A stretch of 64,000 nucleotides of DNA from positions 10,659 to 74,658 of the forward strand of contig CAOYAN010000006.1 in the NCBI GenBank assembly GCA_948562205.1, written 5' to 3'. Made by a program: the position numbers and the translations under genes. How positions within the stretch are numbered: position 1 is the stretch's first letter; the number at the start of each line of letters is the position of its first letter. The stretch is from an uncultured Clostridia bacterium (GTDB taxonomy: Bacteria > Bacillota > Clostridia > TANB77 > CAG-465). Below are positions 1-6,444 of the stretch, one piece after another. The notes under the pieces are model-generated. The model was not told the DNA's origin. It saw only the letters and a list, made by a program, of their open reading frames with translations, and did no database searches.

Positions 1-528
1 GAATTCAATAAACTCGATATAACTTGGATATGTAATGTTTTCCTCTACATTTTCTTTTACATTTGTATAAGTTTTAGTAAATTGTTCTATAATCTTAGAA
101 AAACTCCAAGCATCAGATATTATATGATGTATTCTTAAAAGTACACTACCCTTTGTATTAGAGTATTTTAATATCTTAAATTCATATAATTTTTTACTAA
201 ACATATCAATCTTAGTATTTGCAATATTTTGAATATATTCTTCTATTTCTTGATTTGATAATGATGTCATATCAACTACTTCTATTTTCTCATAATTATA
301 ATCCTTAATTATTTGATATACATCACTAGAATTCATGTAAATATTAATTCTCATTGCATCATTATTTTTTATAATTTCATTTATAGCTATATCACAAAAC
401 TTAATATCAAACTCTTTATTTATATTAATAATACCAGTTATCATATTTATACTAGTATCACTATACACTTTATCAACTAAAAAAATATTTTTTTGTGGGA
501 ACGTTAAATCATACATCTTACTATCCAT
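1..528 (-). CDS. Nonribosomal peptide synthetase, N-terminal condensation domain (partial)
   Basis: The visible 176 residues begin with MDSKMYDLTFPQKNIFLVDK and read like the start of a condensation (C) domain. The catalytic HHxxxDxxS motif is present as HHIISDAWS near residue 137. C domains catalyse peptide-bond formation between carrier-protein-bound aminoacyl or acyl groups. A C domain at the very N-terminus suggests either a starter unit that N-acylates or a subunit that receives a chain from another protein. The start ATG at 528 has a GAGGT ribosome binding site 8 bases upstream, and a good promoter lies at 569-597. The gene runs off the window, so adenylation, carrier and release domains cannot be seen. 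Gut Clostridia are known to carry NRPS genes making dipeptide aldehydes and pyrazinones, but membership of that family is not shown here. A stand-alone C-domain acyltransferase is the alternative. Confidence 0.85.
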   Translation of the reverse strand, partial: MDSKMYDLTFPQKNIFLVDKVYSDTSINMITGIININKEFDIKFCDIAINEIIKNNDAMRINIYMNSSDVYQIIKDYNYEKIEVVDMTSLSNQEIEEYIQNIANTKIDMFSKKLYEFKILKYSNTKGSVLLRIHHIISDAWSFSKIIEQFTKTYTNVKENVEENITYPSYIEFIEF

Positions 529-568
529 ATATATACCTCATTTCTAGCAAACACTTACGCTTAAAGTT

Positions 569-597
569 AGTATATCAGAAATAAAAATTTTAATCAA
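569..597 (-). promoter_or_regulatory. Promoter of the NRPS gene
   Basis: On the minus strand TTGATT is followed after 17 bases by TATACT, about 40 bases upstream of the NRPS start codon. Both hexamers are close to the sigma-A consensus. It implies a short 5' leader of about 35 bases. Confidence 0.6.
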
Positions 598-687
598 CTA
601 TTTTAGATATAAAAGAAATTGTAATAATTAGAAAAGGAGAAAAAAATATAATACAACTAAAATAATACATATTTCAAAATTTGAACC

Positions 688-710
688 AAAAAAATCAACT
701 TTACAGTTGA
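688..710 (-). terminator. Rho-independent terminator after the CCA-ended hairpin
   Basis: On the minus strand TCAACT, loop GTAA and AGTTGA form a 6-bp stem followed by seven T. It lies just downstream of the hairpin at 724-758 and upstream of the NRPS promoter, so it ends a transcript coming from the right. Confidence 0.65.
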
Positions 711-723
711 TAAGTTAGTTGGT

Positions 724-758
724 GCCCTAACTAGACACGTTTTCGAAATCGTTAGGGC
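724..758 (-). other. Hairpin resembling a tRNA acceptor stem with an encoded CCA
   Basis: GCCCTAAC (724-731) and GTTAGGGC (751-758) are perfect inverted repeats. Read on the minus strand the right arm ends GGGC-A-CCA (720-724 region), exactly as a tRNA acceptor stem with discriminator A and CCA would, and a terminator follows. Only about 20 bases lie between the arms, so it is not a functional tRNA. It may be a deleted tRNA remnant, part of a small RNA, or coincidence. Confidence 0.35.
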
Positions 759-1007
759 AAAAAAATATCTATTTTCAACTCTTAATTATAGTTATATCAA
801 TAATTTGCAAGAATTATATTTGCAAACTTGTTTTTTGACTATATTTAATGTAACATACAATACTTAAAATTACAAGGGTTAAATCAAAATAATATTTTCA
901 AAAATTTGTTTTGTTCACTTGTATTTTATCTAATAATGTTGTATAGTTGTAGACATAGAAAATGAGAATAAGCGAAGTGTGTTGCCACCTTTGACAACTT
1001 AGTATTT

Positions 1008-1053
1008 ACAAAAACCTCCACAACTTAGTTTGTGAGATTGAATATAGGAGGTG
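1008..1053 (-). terminator. Terminator after the 29-aa membrane peptide gene
   Basis: On the minus strand ACCTCC and GGAGGT pair around an inner, imperfect hairpin (CTCACAAAC / GTTGTGGAG region) and are followed by five T. The position just after the stop codon at 1075 fits a terminator for the small gene. Confidence 0.5.
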
Positions 1054-1074
1054 GTTAATATGGTAGAATCAGCA

Positions 1075-1164
1075 TTAATAAAGTAATATTATAAATACTA
1101 CTATTGCTAATGTTCCAAATACTAACTCTACTATTGAACTAATTAAACTCAATTTACTTTTCAT
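1075..1164 (-). CDS. Small hydrophobic peptide, 29 aa
   Basis: The frame begins MKSKLSLIS and ends in a hydrophobic stretch (about residues 8-28, ending FIILLY) that would form one membrane helix. The ATG at 1164 has a GAGGT ribosome binding site at good spacing, and a stem-loop with a T-tract follows the stop. It lies 27 bases after the zinc-ribbon gene at 1192 and could be cotranscribed with it. The size and composition resemble single-helix membrane peptides, including type I toxins, but I see no antisense RNA and no family match. It could also be a chance frame. Confidence 0.4.
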   Translation of the reverse strand: MKSKLSLISSIVELVFGTLAIVVFIILLY

Positions 1165-1191
1165 ATTTACCTCATTCCTAAATTGTAAGCT

Positions 1192-1560
1192 TTATTTTTC
1201 TTTTTTATAAATACTTTCACAATATTTACAAGTAATTCTCATTTCATAGCTAGTTACTTTTTTATCTAATATTGTAATTAAAGGCTCACTATCTTTTGGA
1301 CAACAAAATCTATTTTTTATAATAATTAGTTCATCATTACAATTTTGACCTACCTTACTATCTTCAAAATCTAGTATTGCACTACCTTGATTTCCACAAT
1401 TACATTTATATTTTAATTCTAATCTATCATAAGTTGAATAACATAAATAGCCTATATTTTCATTGCATTTATCACAATACATCCACCCACCATAATTAGT
1501 CGCTAATCTTGTATTTACTAATTCTTTATTTTTTAATACTCTTGCCATAGCTTTATCCAT
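1192..1560 (-). CDS. Cysteine-rich zinc-ribbon-like protein, unknown function
   Basis: This 122-aa soluble protein carries several paired cysteines: CDKC and a later CNC in the N-terminal half, a CC pair mid-protein, and CKYC near the C-terminus. That spacing suggests one or two zinc ribbons. I recognise no family and assign no function. Two starts are possible: the ATG at 1560 lies directly against an AAGGG, while the ATG at 1548 (MARVL) is 12 bases away from it, so neither spacing is ideal. It follows the small membrane protein at 1581-1724 by 20 bases and precedes the 29-aa peptide, so these short genes may form one transcript. Confidence 0.6.
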   Translation of the reverse strand: MDKAMARVLKNKELVNTRLATNYGGWMYCDKCNENIGYLCYSTYDRLELKYKCNCGNQGSAILDFEDSKVGQNCNDELIIIKNRFCCPKDSEPLITILDKKVTSYEMRITCKYCESIYKKEK

Positions 1561-1580
1561 CCCTTAAAATTATAGCTTTA

Positions 1581-1724
1581 CTATTTTGCAATGAATCTAT
1601 AAATAGCATAAACTAGCCATATAATCCAAGAATATGCCCAAGCCTTAAATACAATACTTACTGTTAAATATACAATAGCAACTATTATTGCTATTATCCA
1701 ATTCATTATTTTTTTCTTATCCAT
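1581..1724 (-). CDS. Small two-helix membrane protein, 47 aa
   Basis: The frame MDKKKIMNW... has a lysine-rich start and two hydrophobic segments (about residues 8-25 and 29-45) rich in Trp, Ile and Tyr. The pattern FKAWAYSWIIW resembles the short membrane tail found on some clostridial XRE regulators and stand-alone small proteins. A GGAGGT ribosome binding site lies 7 bases before the ATG at 1724. It sits between the VanZ-like gene and the zinc-ribbon gene, all on the minus strand with small gaps. Function is unknown, but membrane location is likely. Confidence 0.6.
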   Translation of the reverse strand: MDKKKIMNWIIAIIVAIVYLTVSIVFKAWAYSWIIWLVYAIYRFIAK

Positions 1725-1764
1725 TATTTTATACCTCCTCGATAAATTGTAATTTATTATTATT

Positions 1765-2289
1765 CTAATTTAGAATTTTAAATTTATTTTTAACTAATTT
1801 ATATAATATAAATCCTATTATACCACCAATAACGTTGGTAATTAAATCAGTAACATCACAACTTCTATAATGAAGTAAGAACACTGTCATTATCAACTGA
1901 ATCATTTCTATTACAAAACTTAATAAAAGTGTTGATATTATAACTCTAATTATGCTAATATTCTTTTTTAAACTTGAAAGTAAAAAACCAAAAGGTATGG
2001 TCATTATTATATTCAAAATTACTTGTTTTAACGCTCCAGAATATCCTGAAATCAAATCATTAAATGGTTTTATATGCACATAAGTAAAATTGATTGAACT
2101 ATGATATTTCCACTTTGGGTCTAAAGTAAAATCAATTGGTAAAATTGTTACACACAATACTAAAAATAAATATATATACATAATAGAAAACTTAAGAATA
2201 AATTTCTTTTCTTTTTTCTTCAAATATGTTTGATATATAATACAATATATCAATGCAATTATTATAAAACTTTGTATATATCCTAGCAT
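1765..2289 (-). CDS. VanZ-like membrane protein
   Basis: About 174 residues with four or five membrane helices. The family hallmarks are visible: a TILPID segment after the second helix, N-I-I-M-T-I-P-F-G-F in the middle, an IEMIQL helix, and R-S-C-D-V-T-D-L-I-T-N followed by a Gly-rich last helix (GGIIGF). VanZ gives low-level teicoplanin resistance in enterococci, but most VanZ-domain proteins have no tested role. The start at 2289 (MLGYIQS) is chosen because GGAGGT lies 6 bases upstream. A longer frame reaching 2340 lacks such a site. It precedes the small membrane genes in the same direction. Confidence 0.8.
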   Translation of the reverse strand: MLGYIQSFIIIALIYCIIYQTYLKKKEKKFILKFSIMYIYLFLVLCVTILPIDFTLDPKWKYHSSINFTYVHIKPFNDLISGYSGALKQVILNIIMTIPFGFLLSSLKKNISIIRVIISTLLLSFVIEMIQLIMTVFLLHYRSCDVTDLITNVIGGIIGFILYKLVKNKFKILN

Positions 2290-2343
2290 TTTTATACCTC
2301 CAATTAACTTACAAATTACTATAAATCTTTCAAACTGCAAAAT

Positions 2344-3139
2344 TTATGAATTATAAAATTCTAAATATTTTTCTAAATTCGATATTATATATGCTCCATT
2401 ATGGTGTCCTTCATAAATATGGTTTTGTGATACTATTTGCTTTTTATCTAATATATCTTGCAAAATCTTGCATCCCTCATAAAAGTGTCCTTCATCTTCA
2501 TTTCCTGCATCTAAATATACTTTAATATCTTTTGAAATTTCATTATTTTTAGCAACAGTTATAGGGTCATATTTTTCCCATACTGACATATCTTCAAAAT
2601 ATGGTGTATCTTCTTTCTCTAAAGTTAGTTCTATTGCAGGCATGTGTCCTCCAACTTTGCTAAACATATCTTGATGTCTAAATGAATTATGAAGTGCTGC
2701 ATATCCACCTGCTGAAATACCGCCTATATATCTACCTTCCTTTGTTTTTATTGTATTAAATTCTTTATCAATTAAAGGTATAACTTCTTTTATAAAATAA
2801 TCTTCATACATTCCAATATTTATAACAATTCCACTATTTCCTGGGCTTAATACATCTTTGCTTATTGCAGATGAGTTTATGCCCCTACTGTTTCCGATTC
2901 TAGGGCAAACAATTATTAGTGGTTTTATTTTTCCGTTTTTCTATCATTTCATCTGCTTTTACATTTATATTCAAGTCATACATAATGCTTTCATTGCCAC
3001 TTCTACCGTGAAGAAAATATAATACTGGTAGTGGATTTCCATTTTCTTCATATTCTTTTGGCAAATACACATTTATTCCCATTTCTTTATCTAGTATATT
3101 ACTATGAAAATTTATATTCTTAATATTAGATTCACTCAT
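2344..3139 (-). pseudogene. Putative esterase (EstA/EsteraseD-type alpha/beta hydrolase), frameshifted
   Basis: The N-terminal part (3139 down to about 2940; LPVLYFLHGRSGNE) and the C-terminal part (ending at 2344; nucleophile elbow GISAGGYAAL, late His in EGHHNGAY) together make one esterase of about 265 aa. They are in different frames. Reading on from MIEKRK in the second frame gives IKPLIIVCPRIGNSRGINS and then joins the C-terminal part, so one base change in the A-runs at about 2932-2943 explains the break. Such enzymes hydrolyse acyl or feruloyl esters or S-formylglutathione. The ribosome binding site AGGAGA before 3139 is intact. This could be a recent inactivation, programmed slippage or a homopolymer sequencing error. 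Confidence 0.8.
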
Positions 3140-3226
3140 TTTATCATTCTCCTATTGTTATTTTACAAAATGATTATAATATAAAAACAGATAATTTTCA
3201 ACAAATCATCTGCTTAATATTGAATA

Positions 3227-3646
3227 TTATCTTAATAATGCGATACTTCCTGTTAATTTATTTACTTGTTTCTTTGTTCCATATATCGCTATTCCAAAAT
3301 AGTTTATATTATTAGAATCTGCTTTACTAATTTTCTGTATATACTCATCATAGGTTTTACAACTTTGAGCAACATCAGAAAAATCTGCAACTATCATATC
3401 TTTATATTCTTCTTTATATAAAGTATCTCGCAAATTATTTAACATTTCTTTATTTCCTTTTAATATCGGAATTGGTATTTCTATTATTCCTAAATGTTCA
3501 TTTTCATTTTTATCTACTACATCTTTTCCAACTACATTTGGATAATGACTTCCTAATGTATTTCCTAATATTGCAGTTGTATTAGCAATTATTCCAAGTG
3601 GTAAGTTTTCATCAACCACCATAACACATTTTCTTTCTTCATTCAT
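3227..3646 (-). CDS. DUF2000 family protein
   Basis: This 139-aa protein has the look of DUF2000: an N-terminal KCVMVVDENLPLGIIANTTA, then LGNTLGSHYP, and a C-terminal NYFGIAIYGTKKQVNKLTGS. No enzymatic activity is established for the family. The start at 3646 (MNEERK) is preferred because AAAGGA lies 10 bases upstream. An upstream extension would run deep into the AraC gene. It overlaps the end of the AraC-type regulator by 8 bases, and AraC regulators are often found next to DUF2000 genes, so the pair is probably translationally coupled. Confidence 0.75.
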   Translation of the reverse strand: MNEERKCVMVVDENLPLGIIANTTAILGNTLGSHYPNVVGKDVVDKNENEHLGIIEIPIPILKGNKEMLNNLRDTLYKEEYKDMIVADFSDVAQSCKTYDEYIQKISKADSNNINYFGIAIYGTKKQVNKLTGSIALLR

Positions 3647-4466
3647 TTTTGTTAGTCCTTTCTTCAAATATAATTTGATACTGTTTAGGTGTAATTCCAA
3701 TAGTTTCCTTAAATAAATTTGTAAAATGACTTTGATCCGAAAACCCACATTGTATAGATATATCTATTATAGAATTATTTTGTTGTAACATATTTTTCGC
3801 TTGATTTATTCTGTATAATTCTAAATACTTATAAGGTGTTATTCCTTTTTCTTTTGTGAATAGTCTTATTAAATGATATTTACTAATAGCTCCAACTTTT
3901 GCTAATTTATCTAATGTTATATTGCTTGTATAATTATTTTCTATATATTCGCAGACTTCTTTTGTTTTTAGCATTATATCTTCATCAATAGTTTTGAAAT
4001 CAGCATAATTTTCTAGCAATTCTTTTAAAATCATATAAAACAATTCTTCTTTTTCTAATGTTTTTATATTAGACACTATTAGATTACTTAAAAATTCAAT
4101 TTCTTTAAATAGACTGTCATCACATATCACATTTTTGTTAAAAATAGCAATATTTTTTGATTTAAAAATTTCATTTACTAAATTATTCATTATTTTTTTT
4201 GAAATATGAATTGCACTATAATCTAAACTTTCTTCATCTACATCTACACATTCGTGATAGTCATTTGGATTTATAAGTAAGATATTATTTTTTTGAATAT
4301 TATAATTAGTTGAATTGCAAACAAGTTTTCTATTTCCTTTTCTTATAATTCCAATTACATAATAATCATGAAAATGTTTAGTAAATGGCTGATGAATACC
4401 ATTAAAAGTAATAGTTTCTATTTCTAGTTCTTCATCATATACAATTCTTCGTTCTTCCTTTATCAT
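3639..4466 (-). CDS. AraC family transcriptional regulator
   Basis: 275 aa. The N-terminal half (about 1-150) looks like an AraC-type cupin sensing domain, with QPFTKHFHDYYVIGII and NPNDYHECVD. The C-terminal 100 residues carry two helix-turn-helix motifs: ITLDKLAKVGAISKYHLIRL and IDISIQCGFSDQSHFTNLFK, ending with GITPKQYQ. It would bind DNA and respond to a small ligand. A GAGGG ribosome binding site lies before the ATG at 4466. The overlap with the DUF2000 gene suggests that gene is its partner or target. The ligand is unknown. Confidence 0.9.
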   Translation of the reverse strand: MIKEERRIVYDEELEIETITFNGIHQPFTKHFHDYYVIGIIRKGNRKLVCNSTNYNIQKNNILLINPNDYHECVDVDEESLDYSAIHISKKIMNNLVNEIFKSKNIAIFNKNVICDDSLFKEIEFLSNLIVSNIKTLEKEELFYMILKELLENYADFKTIDEDIMLKTKEVCEYIENNYTSNITLDKLAKVGAISKYHLIRLFTKEKGITPYKYLELYRINQAKNMLQQNNSIIDISIQCGFSDQSHFTNLFKETIGITPKQYQIIFEERTNKNE

Positions 4467-4598
4467 TTAATCAATCCCTCACAGTTCTACATAACAATAT
4501 CACTTTTTTATCAATATTTCTTGTAAAAAATTGCTTAAAATAAGATTAGTTATATTTCAAACTAATCTTTATAATAACATATAATTTTTTGCTATATT

Positions 4599-5021
4599 TT
4601 ATTTTTCAATATCTTTAAGGAAAAATCTCAAAGACATAGTTGTTATAGCAAGTTTGTATTTATCTTCAACAGAAATTTTACTTTTCTTTAATGATAAAAA
4701 TTTGTCTATTTCTTTTATATCCACTCCTGACATTTTTGAAATTGTCTTTTTTGATATATTATGATAAGACAGTAATACCTTTAAAAAGGCATCTAATTTA
4801 AAATCTTTTTCATCTATTGCACTACAATAAAGAAAACTTATTTTATTAAATAGATTAAATCTATATTCATTATCATTTGGTAGAAAGTTCACATCTCCAT
4901 TTGCTAATAGATTTATCTGATTATCATCTAATTTTAAATATTTAGACAATGTTTCTATATTAAAATCATAATCTTCAATTAGACACTTTAATTGTTCTGT
5001 TATATCAATATTTTTATTCAC
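4599..5021 (-). CDS. Helix-turn-helix protein, unknown function
   Basis: 140 aa, all alpha-helical in appearance. Two similar helix-turn-helix-like units are visible: FNIETLSKYLKLDDNQINLL near residues 20-40 and ISKKTISKMSGVDIKEIDKF near 89-108. The duplication suggests a DNA-binding adaptor of the XRE/HTH superfamily, but no ligand or enzyme domain is present. The start codon is GTG at 5021, with AAGGAG 7 bases upstream. It stands alone between the AraC gene and a membrane protein gene. Its target is unknown. Confidence 0.65.
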   Translation of the reverse strand: MNKNIDITEQLKCLIEDYDFNIETLSKYLKLDDNQINLLANGDVNFLPNDNEYRFNLFNKISFLYCSAIDEKDFKLDAFLKVLLSYHNISKKTISKMSGVDIKEIDKFLSLKKSKISVEDKYKLAITTMSLRFFLKDIEK

Positions 5022-5065
5022 TTTTAACTCCTTATAAAATTGTAAATTGTTTCTTTACACATTCG

Positions 5066-5620
5066 CTACTTCATTGCATTAGGAATGTATTTTGATGGTT
5101 TTGCAATAAATAACAAATATGTTCCACATATCAATTTAACTGTCGCATCTGCAATGCAAATAACTGAAACTGGTATACTTGGAAACATATAACCTATTGT
5201 TACGATAATTATACATACACTTCCTAGCACTATCATACTCCAACCATGTATAAAGAACCACAAGAAGAAATGTATTGATGTTGCCATCAGCACACCCAAC
5301 CATATCTGTCTCCAATGCCATCCAGGGATAAATGGACCAGCAATACAAAACATCAATATGAATAATGCAGCAATCGAAAAATAAATCATATTTATCTGCT
5401 TTTTAGAGATATTTCCCTGAGAAAGTTTTTCTCTGACTCTTTTGTTTACATTGACTCCAAAGAAGCAAGCATAATAGCCTATCAAAAACACAAACGGATT
5501 AACAAAAAACTTACCTCCACAAATGATAGATATTATTAATACAATTCCAATAAGAATCAACCATAAACCACATTGTTTTTTGTGATTAAACTCCAATATT
5601 TCTTTCTTTAAATTAAACAT
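5066..5620 (-). CDS. Multi-pass membrane protein, unknown family
   Basis: 184 aa with about six hydrophobic segments and a short basic N-terminus (MFNLKKEILEFNHKK). A conserved-looking central part, GPFIPGWHWRQIWLGVLMAT followed by IHFFLWFFIHGWSM, has several Trp and His residues within membrane segments. No nucleotide-binding or catalytic motif is seen. GGAGA lies 8 bases before the ATG. I recognise no characterised family and give no function. It lies between the helix-turn-helix gene and the broken amidase gene, with more than 40 bases on both sides. Confidence 0.7.
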   Translation of the reverse strand: MFNLKKEILEFNHKKQCGLWLILIGIVLIISIICGGKFFVNPFVFLIGYYACFFGVNVNKRVREKLSQGNISKKQINMIYFSIAALFILMFCIAGPFIPGWHWRQIWLGVLMATSIHFFLWFFIHGWSMIVLGSVCIIIVTIGYMFPSIPVSVICIADATVKLICGTYLLFIAKPSKYIPNAMK

Positions 5621-5736
5621 AATTCAATTCTCCATTCCAAACAATAAATTATTATATTGTATTTTGATTCTACCATAAAGATAAATAAAATTCAACTAAT
5701 CATTTGCCTTTCTAACTTCATATCTTAAACTTTCAT

Positions 5737-6416
5737 TTACATATATTTTTCTACTTTTTCTATAAATTCATCCATCCTATTATTTTTTAAAATAGAATGA
5801 GAACAATCTTTCCCTGAAAAATCATGATGTGTTTTTAAATCATAAATTGTAAGATTATATTCCTTTAATAAATAAGCGACTAATTTTGCAGCATTATTAA
5901 ATGTTTTTTCAAAGTTTCCACCACTATTAACACACAATTTAATTCCTATTCCATATAAGTTACCTATTTCGTTAGCAGCATGATATGCTACTTCATTATC
6001 TGGTATATGATGATATACTTCTTTATCATCAACAGTATAATACCAAGATGTAGAATCCATATTGTTTTCAATCAAAAATTGTGCATGATTTTTTGCTCCT
6101 GTAGTTTTATCAAAATTATCTGTTTCATGTATTACAATATATCTTATCCTTCGTTTTGTACCTGGTCTTGCTTTTGTATTACTTTCAATTAGTTCTGTAT
6201 GTACTGGAATTCCAAAGACATCAGTTAAAAAACTAGATTTCTCTGTTATTTCTTTATATCTGCTAATGTAATTTCATTTTCATCTCTACTATTTTCTTGA
6301 CATATTGTTTCTTGTTCTTTTTTAGAAAAACTTTTTATTAAACAAAAAATTATGGATATTATAAGTAAAATTACAATTAATTTTCTTATATTACTTCTTC
6401 TTTCTTTTTTATTCAT
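5737..6416 (-). pseudogene. Membrane-anchored N-acetylmuramoyl-L-alanine amidase (Amidase_2), frameshifted
   Basis: The N-terminal part starts at 6416 with MNKKERRSNIRK and one membrane helix. It then stops at about 6240 because the frame shifts near 6250-6265. In the next frame the catalytic domain reads on as YKEITEKSSFLTDVFGIPVH, RIRYIVIHETDN, NHAQFL, DDKEVYHHIP and THHDFSGKDCSHSIL, ending at 5737. The His in IHETDN and the His/Cys near the end are the usual zinc ligands of this T7-lysozyme-like fold, which cuts the amide between MurNAc and L-Ala. The full protein would be about 225 aa. One inserted or lost base separates a membrane anchor from an otherwise intact domain. Sequencing error is possible. 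Confidence 0.8.
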
Positions 6417-6444
6417 TTATTAACTCATCTCTCACTTCGTATTT

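Larger units (their letters stand above)
529..1074. other. Gene-free stretch upstream of the NRPS gene
   Basis: No convincing gene is present in these 546 bases. They hold the NRPS promoter (569-597), a minus-strand terminator (688-710), an acceptor-stem-like hairpin (724-758) and the terminator of the 29-aa gene (1008-1053). The part from 760 to 1005 shows nothing I recognise. Confidence 0.6.

Noticed and set aside
1061..1088. Plus-strand GGAGGT followed by ATG and an 8-codon frame
   Set aside because: The frame is too short, and the GGAGGT is explained as one arm of the minus-strand terminator at 1008-1053.
2883..2908. Hairpin GCCCCTA...TAGGGC similar to the one at 724-758
   Set aside because: It lies inside the coding frame of the esterase (VCPRIGNSRGI) when the frameshift is corrected, so it is coding sequence and the resemblance is coincidental.
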